Notes: a model not told the origin generated them from the letters alone. A DNA stretch of 64,000 bases from Taishania sp965247975 (GCA_965247975.1 OZ252050.1:3596001-3660000), one strand, 5' to 3'. Positions 1-9,716 are shown, counted from the first letter of the stretch. Numbers and translations: made by a program.

Positions 1-1
1 T

Positions 2-862
2 GCAGTCGGTAAACAGAATTTAGCATTTGTAGATTCAATGGTTCTTGTTACAACAAAATTGATCGAAGAGCAAAAAGTTTACTTAGAATTAGGATTGTTA
101 GATCAAGAAAGCATTGATCAGTTAGAGTTTTCTCTTTTACAAGCGAAAAACAGCAAAACAAGTGCTGAAATTCAATACAATAATTCGTTGAATTTACTCA
201 AAATGACCATGGGATATCCGATTGGTGACCCCATTGAAATTGCCGAAACTGCTTCGGAATTGATGGCAAGACAATCGTTGAAGGACAAAACAAATTCGAA
301 TTTGCAAAACAATTTAACGCTTCAAATATTGAACAAACAAAAAACACTTTCCGAATACAATTTGAAGAATTACAAATATGGTCAACTTCCAACCTTGGCA
401 GCTTTTTTCAACCACCAATACAATGCTTATCGCAATGAATTCAATTTCTTCGCAGATAAACCTTGGTTTCCGCAAACGATGTGGGGATTGCAATTGAATG
501 TGCCTATCTTCTCCGGAGGTGAAAAATATGCCCAAATCCAGCAAGCTAAGATTCGTATCATGAAAGATGAAAATCAAATCAAATTGTACGAACAAACCTT
601 GAAAATGCAAGAGGTGCAATACCAAAACAACTTGTTGAGTGCTACACAGCAGTTAGAATTGCAAGAAAAGAACATCGAATTGGCAAATAAGATTTATTCG
701 AACGCCATTGCTAAGAGAGATATTGGTAAAATCAACAGCTTGGAAGTTACTCAAAAATACAACCAAGTAATTATTGCCCAATCACAATACGTCGGTTCAT
801 TGATTGATGTATTGAACTCAAAATTAAACATCGACAAATTGTACAATCAACTTTTAAAATAA
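2..862 (+). CDS. TolC-family outer membrane efflux protein, 5' end missing
   Basis: This is the C-terminal part of an outer-membrane efflux channel of the TolC (OEP) family, which would carry substrates from an RND pump across the outer membrane. The reading frame is open from base 2, so the true start lies left of the window. The first ATG inside is at 38 but is not the start. The visible protein is rich in long Gln/Asn/Lys/Glu-bearing helices, as expected for the periplasmic helical barrel, with a short strand-like stretch near PIFSGGEKYAQIQQAK that is typical of an OEP repeat (beta strand followed by a long helix). It ends 15 bases before a membrane fusion protein gene and is followed by an RND pump, the usual tripartite operon. 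The family call rests on this context plus the helix pattern. The substrate cannot be read from the sequence. Confidence 0.85.
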   Translation, partial: AVGKQNLAFVDSMVLVTTKLIEEQKVYLELGLLDQESIDQLEFSLLQAKNSKTSAEIQYNNSLNLLKMTMGYPIGDPIEIAETASELMARQSLKDKTNSNLQNNLTLQILNKQKTLSEYNLKNYKYGQLPTLAAFFNHQYNAYRNEFNFFADKPWFPQTMWGLQLNVPIFSGGEKYAQIQQAKIRIMKDENQIKLYEQTLKMQEVQYQNNLLSATQQLELQEKNIELANKIYSNAIAKRDIGKINSLEVTQKYNQVIIAQSQYVGSLIDVLNSKLNIDKLYNQLLK

Positions 863-877
863 TCGTAAAATAAACCC

Positions 878-1924
878 ATGAAAACAACAAATATAATTTA
901 CATCTCAATTCTTGCTTTTATCATCGCTTCGTGTGGAGCAGCTGAAGAAGAAAAAGTGCTTAAAACGGAACTTCCACTCGTTGTCATCGAAAAAGCGGAA
1001 TTAAAAACCTTCGAACATAAAATCAGTGTTCAAGGAAATGTGAAAGCCGAAGACGATATTCTTTTAAGTTCTGAAATGGGTGGATTGATTACCTCCATTT
1101 CTGTGAAAGAAGGTCAACGTGTTTCTAAAGGTCAAACTTTGGCAAACCTAGATGCCGCAGTACTTGCAGCGAATCTCTACGAAATGGAAGCTGGTTTGGA
1201 ACAAGCAAAATACATGCTAAGCAAACAAGAAGAATTAAAAAGTCGGGGACTTGGAACTGATTTCGAACTGACATCAGCCAAAAACCAAGTAAAATCAATT
1301 GAGGCAAGAATGCGTGCATTAAAAACACAAACGTCAAAATCCGTGATTCGTGCGCCATTTTCTGGTACCATTGACAAAATTCATGCGAATCAAGGCGAAA
1401 TGACTGGACCTCAATCTCCTATTTTACGTTTGGTAAACAATTCTTCCGTTGAAATCGTTGCTAACATTTCTGAAAAACATTTGGCTAAAATTAAACTTGG
1501 AACTCCTATCGTTGTGACTTTGCCAAATTACAATGACACAACGATTAATTTAATTGTCACAAATGTTGGAAACTACATTGACCCTGTGAACCGAACGTTT
1601 CGTATCATGGCTGCAGTAAATAGAAATTCACTTTTATTGCCAAACATGCTAGCGCAGGTTGAAATTACGGACATGATTGTACCTAACGCCATGGTTGTCC
1701 CATCGACAGCGGTAATTCGTGCAGCAAACGAAGAAGAATTTATTTATGTGGCTAAAAAAATGAGCAACGGTAAATTCAAAGCAGTTCGTACTGTAGTTAA
1801 AGTGGTTGAAAAATATGATGGTCAATCGTATGTGATTCCGCAAGATGCGCTAAAAGATGGTGATTTTGTGATTACAGAAGGAAGCCGAAACATTGCTGAC
1901 AAAGACCTAGTTAGAACTAAATAA
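878..1924 (+). CDS. RND efflux membrane fusion protein (HlyD/AcrA type), lipoprotein
   Basis: This is the periplasmic adaptor that links the inner-membrane RND pump to the outer-membrane channel. The N-terminus has a short hydrophobic signal ending in a lipobox (IIASC, Cys about residue 19), so the mature protein should be lipid-anchored. A lipoyl/barrel-sandwich half motif (GGLITSISVKEGQRVSKGQ) lies near residue 70, followed by a coiled-coil hairpin (about 100-150) and the returning half (IRAPFSGTIDKIHANQGE). After that come beta-barrel and membrane-proximal domains. The length of 348 aa is normal for the family. It lies 15 bases after the TolC-like gene and 13 before the pump gene, so all three are very likely co-transcribed. 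No regulator gene is adjacent within the window. Confidence 0.93.
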   Translation: MKTTNIIYISILAFIIASCGAAEEEKVLKTELPLVVIEKAELKTFEHKISVQGNVKAEDDILLSSEMGGLITSISVKEGQRVSKGQTLANLDAAVLAANLYEMEAGLEQAKYMLSKQEELKSRGLGTDFELTSAKNQVKSIEARMRALKTQTSKSVIRAPFSGTIDKIHANQGEMTGPQSPILRLVNNSSVEIVANISEKHLAKIKLGTPIVVTLPNYNDTTINLIVTNVGNYIDPVNRTFRIMAAVNRNSLLLPNMLAQVEITDMIVPNAMVVPSTAVIRAANEEEFIYVAKKMSNGKFKAVRTVVKVVEKYDGQSYVIPQDALKDGDFVITEGSRNIADKDLVRTK

Positions 1925-1937
1925 GTTATTCAATACA

Positions 1938-4900
1938 ATGGAAAACGAACATAAAGGCTTTGGATTATCCACGTGGGCCGTTAACAATAGTAAATTAGTT
2001 TTTTTAATCATCGCCATTATCTTTTTAGGAGGTTTAGCGGCGTATGTTGGCATGCCGAAAGAACAATTTCCTGAAATAAAAATTCCTGAAATTTACGTTG
2101 GGATTGCAAAACCAGGTTCTTCACCGGAATACATGGCAGAGAAAATTGTAAAGCAAATTGAAAAAGAATGTGGTGGATTAAATCTCTTGGATGAAATCAA
2201 CTCCAATTCGGTGCATGGTTATGCGACAATTCGAGTGAAATTTGATTTCAAAATGCCTGTAGACGATGCACTTCAAAAAGTGAAAGACGCCGTTGATAAA
2301 GCACGTGCTGAACCAAGTTTCCCTTCTTTGCCGGTTGAACCAAACATTTTTGAAATGGATCCGACCGAAATTCCAATTTTGAATTTGAACTTAAGAGGTC
2401 CAAATGCGAAGTTGCTGAAAGAAGTGGCGGAAGATTTAGAAGATTTGATTGAAGACTTGCCTGAAATTAGTGAGGTTGATATACGCGGAGTTCAAGTGCA
2501 AGAAATGCGTATCGATGTTGACCCAATTCGCGCTCAGGCTGTAAATGTTTCTATTGATGACATTCAAAATGCAGTAAATAGCGAACATCAAACTGTTTCT
2601 GGTGGTGAATTTTTAATGGATGGAATCCGAAAATCAATTCGCGTAGAAGGTGAATTTAAAGATGCAGACGAACTCGGAAATTTAATTGTTAAACAAGACG
2701 AATATTTACCTGTTCGATTATCTGATATTGCAAATGTGTATTTCGGAAATGGCGATACGACTTCGTATGCCCGTGAATTCGGTGATCCAGTTGTGATGCT
2801 AGATATCAAAAAACAAGGTGGTAAAAACCTTCTTGATGCAGCCGACAAAATTGATAAAATTATCGAAGAATCAAGTGCTAACGGTACTATTCCAAAAAGT
2901 GTTTCTGTATCTAAAACAGGTGACCAATCAAACAATACCCGAGAAATGGTTTCCAATTTGGAAAACTCCATCATTTTTGGAATTATTCTCGTAGTTGGTG
3001 TTTTGCTCTTTTTCTTAGGATTACGAAATGCCATGTTTGTTGGAATTGCGATTCCTTTATCTATGTTTATGTCCTTCTTGATACTGGACGCCATGGGAGT
3101 TACCCTCAACACGATGGTACTTTTCTCCTTGGTGATAGCGCTCGGAATGCTCGTTGATAATGGAATTGTAATTGTCGAAAACATTTACCGCCACATGGAC
3201 GAAGGTTTGGGCGCCATTGATGCTGTTATTAAAGGTGTTGGAGAAGTTGCATGGCCGATTATTTCGTCTACAGCTACAACGGTTGCTGCGTTCATTCCAT
3301 TGGCACTTTGGCCAGGAATTATGGGTGAATTCATGAAATACTTGCCTATTACTTTGATGATCGTATTAACCTCATCGTTGTTTGTGGCATTGGTCATTAA
3401 TCCTGTGTTAGCCGTTTCGTTCATGAAGGCAACTCAGAACAAACCAAAAAGAAAAGTTGCTTTTCGTTGGACACTTATTTTGATTGGATTAGGTGTTCTG
3501 TTTTTGATTGCAGGATCAATTACGCTTGGAAATTTCTTGATCTTCTTGGGAATCATGGTCATTGTTAACTTATTTTATTTCTATCCTGTTTCAGAGAAAT
3601 TCCAATATAAATCATTACCGAAATGGGAAAAAGCGTATGAGCGTTTGCTTACGTATGCATTGAACGGAAGAAGACCTGGTAAATTTGTTTTGGGATCTTT
3701 CGGATTGCTATTCTTTTCCATTTTCTTATTGGTTGTTGTTCCGCCAAAAGTGGAGTTTTTCCCAGTGAATGAGCCGAACTATGTGAATATATTCGTTTCT
3801 ATGCCGATCGGGACTGACATTCATAACACCAATGAAAAAACACTTCAAATTGAAAATAAAGTAAATACACTTTTGGCTAAGTACTTGGACGATGCTCATA
3901 CGAAAAATGTACCTGAAAACGAACGTTTGATCAAGTCCATCATTACGCAAGTTGGAGATGGAACGAGTGATCCGAATTCAGGACCAGCATTAAGTAATAC
4001 ACCTCACAAAGGTAGAATTACGGTGAATTTCGCCGAATTTCAATACCGAGACGGTGTAAAAACGTCCGAAATTTTAGCTGATTTACAAAATGGATTGATG
4101 GGTGAATTTAGCGCTGATGTGGACATTCAAACCGGAAAAGAAGAAAATGGTCCGCCGCAAGGTGCTCCAATCAGCATTGAAGTAACTGGAAAAGGAGAGT
4201 ACAAAGATTTGATTCGCGAAGCCGATAAAATCAAAAATTACTTGACCAAACAAAATGTGAAAGGCGTTGAAAAATTGAAGTTGAATGTGGAATCCAACCG
4301 TTCTGAAATTCCGATTAAAGTGAACAGAGAATTGGCGGGGCAATTAAACGCTTCTACTTTTCAAGTGGGTATGGCGATTCGTAAAGCGCTCTTAGGTCAA
4401 GAAATCACAAGTTATACCTTGGACGACGAAACATATGACATTGTGGTTCGATTTGACAAAAAATACCGAGAGAATTTTGATGCACTTTTGGATCAACAAC
4501 TCATGTTTAGAAATAACAAAGGTGCGCTGTTGAACATCCCTATTCGTTCGATCATTGAAACACCTGAGGAAAGTTCTTCGTTCTCAGAGGTTGTGCGGAA
4601 AAACCAAATTCCAATGGTAAAAATCACTTCAAATGTAACTTCGGGTGAGAATGCTGTAATCGTCATCGAAAACTTAAAGAAAAAAATGGATGCTTATGTG
4701 AAAGCAGATAAATTGCCTGATCATTTGGAATTTAAATTCGCTGGACAAAATGAGGAACAAGCAAAAGAAATGGCTTTCTTGAGTAAAGCACTATTAATTG
4801 CCGTATTTTTGATTTTGATGATTATTGTGGCGCAATTTAATTCATTTAGTACTCCATCAATTATCATGTTTACAGTGGTATTGTCGTTGATTGGTGTATT

Positions 4901-5405
4901 CCTTGGAATTACCATTTCACGCCAAGACTTCGTTGTAATGATGACGATGATTGGTATTATCTCACTTGCCGGAGTTGTGGTTAACAATGCGATTGTATTG
5001 ATTGATTACACAGACTTGTTGCGAAAAGACCGTAAAAAAGAACTTGGTTTGGGTGAATACGACATTTTACCGTATGAAGAAGTGAAGAATGCCGCCATTC
5101 TTGCAGGGAAAACGCGTTTGAGACCAGTACTTCTAACGGCAATTACGACAATTCTTGGTCTTGTCCCAATGGCCATAGGATTTAACATTGACTTTATAGG
5201 TTTGTTTACTAGCTATAATCCAAACATTTACTTTGGAGGAGATAATAACATTTTCTTCGCACCGTTATCGTGGGCAATTATTTATGGTTTGACTTTCGCA
5301 ACGTTCTTGACGCTTGTAATTATTCCATCATTCTACATGTTAATGTTCAAGTTTAAGAATTGGATTTACCGTAAGTTAGGTAAAAAATACCGCAGCGCGA
5401 TCTAG
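1938..5405 (+). CDS. RND-family efflux pump permease (AcrB/HAE type)
   Basis: This is the inner-membrane proton-driven pump of the tripartite system. At 1155 aa it has the usual RND size. The first transmembrane helix is near residues 18-38, then come a periplasmic porter domain, a block of helices around residues 340-560, a second porter domain, and closing helices from about residue 950. The helix-4 signature reads GMLVDNGIVIVENI. It keeps one acidic residue where AcrB has an Asp-Asp pair, the second position being Asn. A loop of about 45 residues near the C-terminus (SYNPNIYFGGDNNIF, about residue 1095) lies between the last predicted helices. It is the last gene of the operon, followed by hairpins on the + strand. 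Whether it moves drugs, bile-like compounds or lipids cannot be decided from the sequence. Confidence 0.93.
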   Translation: MENEHKGFGLSTWAVNNSKLVFLIIAIIFLGGLAAYVGMPKEQFPEIKIPEIYVGIAKPGSSPEYMAEKIVKQIEKECGGLNLLDEINSNSVHGYATIRVKFDFKMPVDDALQKVKDAVDKARAEPSFPSLPVEPNIFEMDPTEIPILNLNLRGPNAKLLKEVAEDLEDLIEDLPEISEVDIRGVQVQEMRIDVDPIRAQAVNVSIDDIQNAVNSEHQTVSGGEFLMDGIRKSIRVEGEFKDADELGNLIVKQDEYLPVRLSDIANVYFGNGDTTSYAREFGDPVVMLDIKKQGGKNLLDAADKIDKIIEESSANGTIPKSVSVSKTGDQSNNTREMVSNLENSIIFGIILVVGVLLFFLGLRNAMFVGIAIPLSMFMSFLILDAMGVTLNTMVLFSLVIALGMLVDNGIVIVENIYRHMDEGLGAIDAVIKGVGEVAWPIISSTATTVAAFIPLALWPGIMGEFMKYLPITLMIVLTSSLFVALVINPVLAVSFMKATQNKPKRKVAFRWTLILIGLGVLFLIAGSITLGNFLIFLGIMVIVNLFYFYPVSEKFQYKSLPKWEKAYERLLTYALNGRRPGKFVLGSFGLLFFSIFLLVVVPPKVEFFPVNEPNYVNIFVSMPIGTDIHNTNEKTLQIENKVNTLLAKYLDDAHTKNVPENERLIKSIITQVGDGTSDPNSGPALSNTPHKGRITVNFAEFQYRDGVKTSEILADLQNGLMGEFSADVDIQTGKEENGPPQGAPISIEVTGKGEYKDLIREADKIKNYLTKQNVKGVEKLKLNVESNRSEIPIKVNRELAGQLNASTFQVGMAIRKALLGQEITSYTLDDETYDIVVRFDKKYRENFDALLDQQLMFRNNKGALLNIPIRSIIETPEESSSFSEVVRKNQIPMVKITSNVTSGENAVIVIENLKKKMDAYVKADKLPDHLEFKFAGQNEEQAKEMAFLSKALLIAVFLILMIIVAQFNSFSTPSIIMFTVVLSLIGVFLGITISRQDFVVMMTMIGIISLAGVVVNNAIVLIDYTDLLRKDRKKELGLGEYDILPYEEVKNAAILAGKTRLRPVLLTAITTILGLVPMAIGFNIDFIGLFTSYNPNIYFGGDNNIFFAPLSWAIIYGLTFATFLTLVIIPSFYMLMFKFKNWIYRKLGKKYRSAI

Positions 5406-5794
5406 TTTTATTGAGTTTAATAAGAAGATGGGTAAATTTTACTTGTCTTCTTATTGGATATCGGAGACCAACAGAAAGTCTTTAGATTATTTGTATCCTT
5501 CAATAAATTGGCACGTTGAAATCAATTTATAGTCAAAAATAGTTATTTGTCGAAAAAGTTGATAAATATGTAACTTTTTCTGATCAGATCAATTACATTT
5601 TAAATAATTGACTGTTAGTGTTTTAGCTGTAAAATAGATGAAACACAAAAATAATTGATAGGTTTTTTAGCGGAATTAGTCGAAATATCGTTGTGGTAAT
5701 TAGAAAGCAATAGTATATTTGATTTGTGATGATTTGGAAGCACTTCCAATTTTATCAAAGATTTTTTCAGTGAATAGTGGTTAGGTTAGGTATG
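5406..5794. other. Intergenic stretch with two inverted repeats, no gene
   Basis: No convincing ORF is seen. Just after the pump gene a 10-bp inverted repeat (AATAAGAAGA at 5419-5428, TCTTCTTATT at 5446-5455) can form a hairpin, but no T-run follows it. A second perfect 9-bp inverted repeat (GAAAAAGTT at 5552-5560, AACTTTTTC at 5572-5580) is followed by the small palindrome TGATCAGATCA. Either may slow or end transcription from the efflux operon. The rest is AT-rich and shows nothing recognisable. Confidence 0.5.
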
Positions 5795-5828
5795 AAAACG
5801 GTTCGAGTGGTTTCGGACCGTTTTTTTT
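5795..5828 (+). terminator. Intrinsic terminator between convergent efflux and metH units
   Basis: The arms 5795-5805 (AAAACGGTTCG) and 5814-5824 (CGGACCGTTTT) pair over 11 bp with one G-U, with an 8-base loop, and run into eight T residues on the + strand. The structure also has a T-containing tail on the - strand, so it may act in both directions between the convergent genes. Confidence 0.8.
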
Positions 5829-5842
5829 GTGACTGTGTTTTC

Positions 5843-8548
5843 CTAATGCATAACACTCGATAACCAGCGCTGCATTTCTTCAGAAGATTTTTGTTTGCGT
5901 TTGGCGATGTCGATTACTTGATCTTCTCCAATTTTTCCCAATCCAAAGTACTTGGCTTCAGGGTGACCAAAATACCATCCACTTACCGAAGATGCTGGCA
6001 TCATGGCTAAACTTTCGGTCAAAGAAACATTTGTTAGTCTTGTTGCATCAAGTAATTCAAATAATGTAACTTTCTCTGTGTGATCTGGGCACGCTGGATA
6101 CCCTGGAGCTGGACGAATACCTTGATATTCTTCTTTGATTAACGATTCATTTGTCAATGATTCATTTTTGGAATATCCCCAATAATTTGTACGAACATCC
6201 TTGTGTAATTTCTCAGCAAATGCTTCAGCTAATCGATCTGCCAGAGCCTTTAACATAATGGAATTATAATCATCGTGATCTTTTTCAAATTGCGCCACAC
6301 GCTCGTCAATGCCAATTCCCGTTGTTACCACAAAGCCACCAATGTAATCTGAAATCCCAGTTTCTTTCGGCGCTACAAAATCTGCTAACGCCAAATTTGG
6401 TTGACCTTCCGCCTTTTTCGTTTGTTGTCTTAAGGTATGTTGAATCGCCAGAAGTTTATTGCGCGATTCATCCGCATAAATTTCGATGTCATCACCAATA
6501 GCATTCGCAGGAAAAAGACCAATGACTCCTTTGGCTTCCAACCATTTTTCTGAAACGATTTTCTGCAACATTTGATTTGCATCTGAAAACAGTTTCGTTG
6601 CCTCTACTCCTACAACTTCATCGCTTAAAATTGCTGGATATTTGCCATGCAATTCCCACGTTTGAAAGAACGGCGTCCAATCGATGAAATCGACTAATTC
6701 GTCCAAGGACTGGGTAATTTCCGTGATTCCAAGTTTGTTTGAAGCAATGATATCCGATTGTTTCCAATCAATTCTAAACTTGTTCGCTTGTGCATCTTCC
6801 AAAGACAAAATAGTTTTTGCACCTCGGTGCTTTTCGTGGTGAACACGCAATTTTTCGTATTGCTCTTTGATGTCGGCCACAAACAATTCCTTTTTAGGTC
6901 CCAACAAACTTTCGACTACCGTCACTGAGCGCGAAGCATCCAACACGTGTACAACTTGATCCAAATCAAAATGTTTATCAATACGCACCGCAGTGTGTAC
7001 TTTAGAAGTTGTTGCTCCACCAATCATCAATGGAATGGACAAATTTGCGCGTTGCATTTCTTTGGCTACGTGTACCATCTCATCGAGTGAAGGCGTAATC
7101 AAACCACTTAGTCCAATCACATCCACATTGTGTTCAATAGCCGCCGCAATGATCTTTTCGGTTGGCACCATCACGCCCATATCAATGACTTCGTAATTAT
7201 TGCAACTCAACACCACTCCAACAATGTTTTTACCTATGTCGTGAACATCGCCTTTTACTGTTGCCATCAAAATTTTTCCAGCATACGAAGAAACGCCGCC
7301 TTTTTCAGCTTCGATAAACGGGAGCAAATAAGCCACCGCCTTTTTCATCACTCGGGCAGATTTTACTACTTGAGGCAAGAACATTTTTCCGCTTCCGAAT
7401 AAATCTCCAACTACGTTCATTCCATCCATCAGCGGACCTTCAATAACTTCGATTGGTCGGGCAAATTGATGACGGCATTCTTCCACATCTTCATCTATAA
7501 AATCTACGATTCCTTTCACCAAGGCATGACTCAAACGTGCATTTACAGGCTGATCGCGCCACGACAAATCCACTTCTCGTTTTTTACCTTCTTCACCTTT
7601 TACAGATTCAGCATACTCCAAGAGTCGTTCGGTGGCATCTTCTCTTCGATTCAAAAGCACATCTTCCACATATTCCAACAACACAGGATTCACGTTACTA
7701 TAAACCTCAAGCATGGTCGGATTTACGATTCCCATGTCCATTCCATTTTGAATGGCGTGATACAAGAATGCTGCATGCATGGCTTCGCGCACAATGTCAT
7801 TCCCGCGAAACGAAAAGGAAACATTGGAAACTCCACCGCTCACGTGTGCACCCGGAAGATTCTCACGAATCCATTTTGTGGCTCTAAAAAAGTCGAGGGC
7901 ATTGTTGTTATGCTCCTCCATTCCTGTTGCAACAGGGAAAATATTTGGGTCGAAAATGATGTCTTCTTTCGGGAAATGAACAACATTTACAAGAATATCA
8001 TAGGATCTTTTACAAATTTCGATGCGTCGTTCGTAGCTATCTGCCTGACCATCTTCGTCAAAAGCCATGACGATTACAGCTGCTCCAAAACGCTTGATGG
8101 TTTTCGCTTGGCGGACAAAATTCGCTTCGCCTTCTTTTAAGGAAATTGAATTCACCACCCCTTTTCCTTGGATGCATTTCAAGCCTGCTTCGATGATTTC
8201 CCATTTGGAACTATCGATCATGATTGGAATGCGGGCAATATCTGGCTCCGAAGCAATGAGGTTCAAGAAAGTAACCATCGCTTCCTTGCCATCAATCATT
8301 CCTTCGTCCATGTTTACATCCAAAATTTGCGCTCCACCTTCCACTTGGTCGCGCGCAACCGACAAGGCCGATTCAAAATCTCCTTCCTTGATCATACGCA
8401 AAAACGCTCGCGAACCAGTAACATTGGTACGCTCTCCGACATTCACAAAATTTGACTCTTTTGTTACGATCAATGGCTCAAGGCCTGAAAGTTTGAGAGT
8501 GCTCGAGTTTTTGAGTTTTTGAGTGTTAGAGTTATTATTTATGGACAT
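5843..8548 (-). CDS. metH: Methionine synthase, C-terminal part (pterin, cobalamin and activation modules)
   Basis: This is the cobalamin-dependent methionine synthase minus the homocysteine module. It takes the methyl group from 5-methyltetrahydrofolate through methylcobalamin. In order: a pterin-binding domain (VNVGERTNVTGS near residue 36; DVNMDEGMIDG), a cobalamin cap domain, the B12-binding domain with the DxHxxG signature in GDVHDIGKNIVGVVL (His is the lower cobalt ligand) and SGLITPSLDEM, and the AdoMet-binding reactivation domain with RPAPGYPACPDHTEK. The length of 901 aa plus the 337 aa upstream partner equals a full MetH (about 1230 aa). The gap to the partner is 134 bases and holds tandem repeats. 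The N-terminal 20 residues are low complexity (coded by a run of gagtttttgagt-like repeats) and may not be conserved. Both genes should be expressed from the SAM-riboswitch leader at 9741-9850. Confidence 0.95.
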   Translation of the reverse strand: MSINNNSNTQKLKNSSTLKLSGLEPLIVTKESNFVNVGERTNVTGSRAFLRMIKEGDFESALSVARDQVEGGAQILDVNMDEGMIDGKEAMVTFLNLIASEPDIARIPIMIDSSKWEIIEAGLKCIQGKGVVNSISLKEGEANFVRQAKTIKRFGAAVIVMAFDEDGQADSYERRIEICKRSYDILVNVVHFPKEDIIFDPNIFPVATGMEEHNNNALDFFRATKWIRENLPGAHVSGGVSNVSFSFRGNDIVREAMHAAFLYHAIQNGMDMGIVNPTMLEVYSNVNPVLLEYVEDVLLNRREDATERLLEYAESVKGEEGKKREVDLSWRDQPVNARLSHALVKGIVDFIDEDVEECRHQFARPIEVIEGPLMDGMNVVGDLFGSGKMFLPQVVKSARVMKKAVAYLLPFIEAEKGGVSSYAGKILMATVKGDVHDIGKNIVGVVLSCNNYEVIDMGVMVPTEKIIAAAIEHNVDVIGLSGLITPSLDEMVHVAKEMQRANLSIPLMIGGATTSKVHTAVRIDKHFDLDQVVHVLDASRSVTVVESLLGPKKELFVADIKEQYEKLRVHHEKHRGAKTILSLEDAQANKFRIDWKQSDIIASNKLGITEITQSLDELVDFIDWTPFFQTWELHGKYPAILSDEVVGVEATKLFSDANQMLQKIVSEKWLEAKGVIGLFPANAIGDDIEIYADESRNKLLAIQHTLRQQTKKAEGQPNLALADFVAPKETGISDYIGGFVVTTGIGIDERVAQFEKDHDDYNSIMLKALADRLAEAFAEKLHKDVRTNYWGYSKNESLTNESLIKEEYQGIRPAPGYPACPDHTEKVTLFELLDATRLTNVSLTESLAMMPASSVSGWYFGHPEAKYFGLGKIGEDQVIDIAKRKQKSSEEMQRWLSSVMH

Positions 8549-8608
8549 ATCTATTAATTATTTTTTCATTCGACTTTTGACAGAGTATTGGATTCGAAAT
8601 TCAGCCTT

Positions 8609-8702
8609 CGAGAGCCTCAGGCTGCATTCGAGAACCTCGGGCTTCATTCGAGAACCGACGGCTTCATTCAGAACCGACGGCTTCATTCGAGAACCGACGG
8701 CT
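8609..8702. repeat. 20-bp tandem repeat, five copies, at the metH split point
   Basis: Five head-to-tail units begin at 8609, 8629, 8649, 8669 and 8688. The central form is CGAGAACCGACGGCTTCATT. The first two copies are more diverged (GAGCCTCAGGCTG, GAACCTCGGGCTT). The fourth has lost one base (19 bp). Each unit contains a short G+C-rich palindrome (CCGACGG or GCCTCAGGC). The stop codon and last residues of the upstream homocysteine-methyltransferase gene are coded inside copies 4-5. The rest lies in the spacer before the next start. Confidence 0.9.
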
Positions 8703-9696
8703 GAGGCACTCGAAGCCTCGGTTTATACTGTTTCGCCAAATCAGCAATTGCTTTGATGTGCTCAGGCGTTGTTCCGCAGCAACCACCAACGATATTTACC
8801 AAACCTTCTTCCAAAAATTCCTTGATTTGAACCGCCATTAAATCAGCTGTTTCGTCGTATTCACCAAATTCGTTTGGAAGTCCAGCATTTGGATGAGCAC
8901 TCACCCCAAAAGGACTATTCTCATTCAAAATTTGTAGGTAAGGACGCATCATGCTTGCTCCAAGCGCACAATTTAATCCGACCGAAATCAACGGAAAGTG
9001 TTGAATTGAAATCAAAAATGCTTCTGTTGTTTGTCCCGTCAATGTGCGACCAGACTGATCTGTGATTGTTCCTGAAACCATGACTGGAATGCGTTTTCCG
9101 CGATCTTCGAATACCTCATCGATGGCAAACAATGCCGCTTTCGCATTGAGCGTATCAAAAACCGTTTCAACCAAAAGCATATCTACTCCTCCATCCATCA
9201 ATGCATTTGCCTGTTGTTTGTAGGCTGTTACCAATTCATCAAACGAAATGGCGCGAAAACCAGGATCATTTACATCTGGAGAAATCGACGCCGTGCGGTT
9301 TGTTGGTCCCATAGATCCAGCCACAAATCGCGGTTTGTTTGGTTCTTTGAGCGTAAACTCATCGGCTACTTGGCGCGCAATTTTTGCACTGTGAAAATTT
9401 ATGTCATACACGGCTGATTCCAAATCGTAATCCGCTTGCGCAATGGTTGTGCCCGAAAAAGTGTTCGTTTCAGCAATGTCTGCTCCAGCCTCGTAATACT
9501 GACGATGAATGTCTTTGATGATATCTGGTCGTGTGAGGGACAACAAATCATTGTTTCCTTTCAACGGCTTTGAGTGATTTTCGAACCAACCTTTGCGGAA
9601 ATCATTTTCATCCAAGGTATGGCGTTGAATCATCGTACCCATAGCTCCATCGAGCACAAGGATTCTTTCTTTCATTATTTCTTCAATCGACTTCAT
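8683..9696 (-). CDS. metH: Methionine synthase, N-terminal part (homocysteine S-methyltransferase domain)
   Basis: This is the homocysteine-binding module of MetH as a separate protein. It activates homocysteine on zinc and receives the methyl group from the cobalamin on the partner protein. The zinc ligands are seen in GLNCALGASM and in VGGCCGTTPEH. The start VLDGAMGTMIQ is the family's usual opening. The 337 aa match the first domain of a full-length MetH. The last residues (PQPSVLE) and the TGA stop come from the tandem repeat at 8609-8702, so the native C-terminus may once have been longer. The start at 9696 lies directly downstream of a SAM-I riboswitch. An internal ATG seven codons on (MKERILVLDG) is a possible alternative. 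Split MetH is known in Flavobacteriia. Confidence 0.95.
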   Translation of the reverse strand: MKSIEEIMKERILVLDGAMGTMIQRHTLDENDFRKGWFENHSKPLKGNNDLLSLTRPDIIKDIHRQYYEAGADIAETNTFSGTTIAQADYDLESAVYDINFHSAKIARQVADEFTLKEPNKPRFVAGSMGPTNRTASISPDVNDPGFRAISFDELVTAYKQQANALMDGGVDMLLVETVFDTLNAKAALFAIDEVFEDRGKRIPVMVSGTITDQSGRTLTGQTTEAFLISIQHFPLISVGLNCALGASMMRPYLQILNENSPFGVSAHPNAGLPNEFGEYDETADLMAVQIKEFLEEGLVNIVGGCCGTTPEHIKAIADLAKQYKPRLRVPQPSVLE

Positions 9697-9716
9697 AATC
9701 GCGTTAATCTGTATGC

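Noticed and set aside
2588..3184. 198-codon - strand ORF inside the RND pump gene
   Set aside because: It is antisense to a conserved pump gene and rich in Ser, Thr and Ile as expected from the complementary frame; not a gene.
7466..8140. Long + strand ORF of 224 codons inside metH
   Set aside because: It lies wholly antisense to conserved MetH coding sequence, has odd composition (His/Phe/Ile-rich) and no start context; it is a shadow frame.
8609..8702. CRISPR-like array
   Set aside because: The 20-bp units follow one another with no spacers and no cas gene is near; it is a plain tandem repeat.
5843..9696. metH broken by mutation (pseudogene)
   Set aside because: Both parts are full-length modules with all key residues, together they equal a normal MetH, and a riboswitch controls them; split MetH is known in the group.
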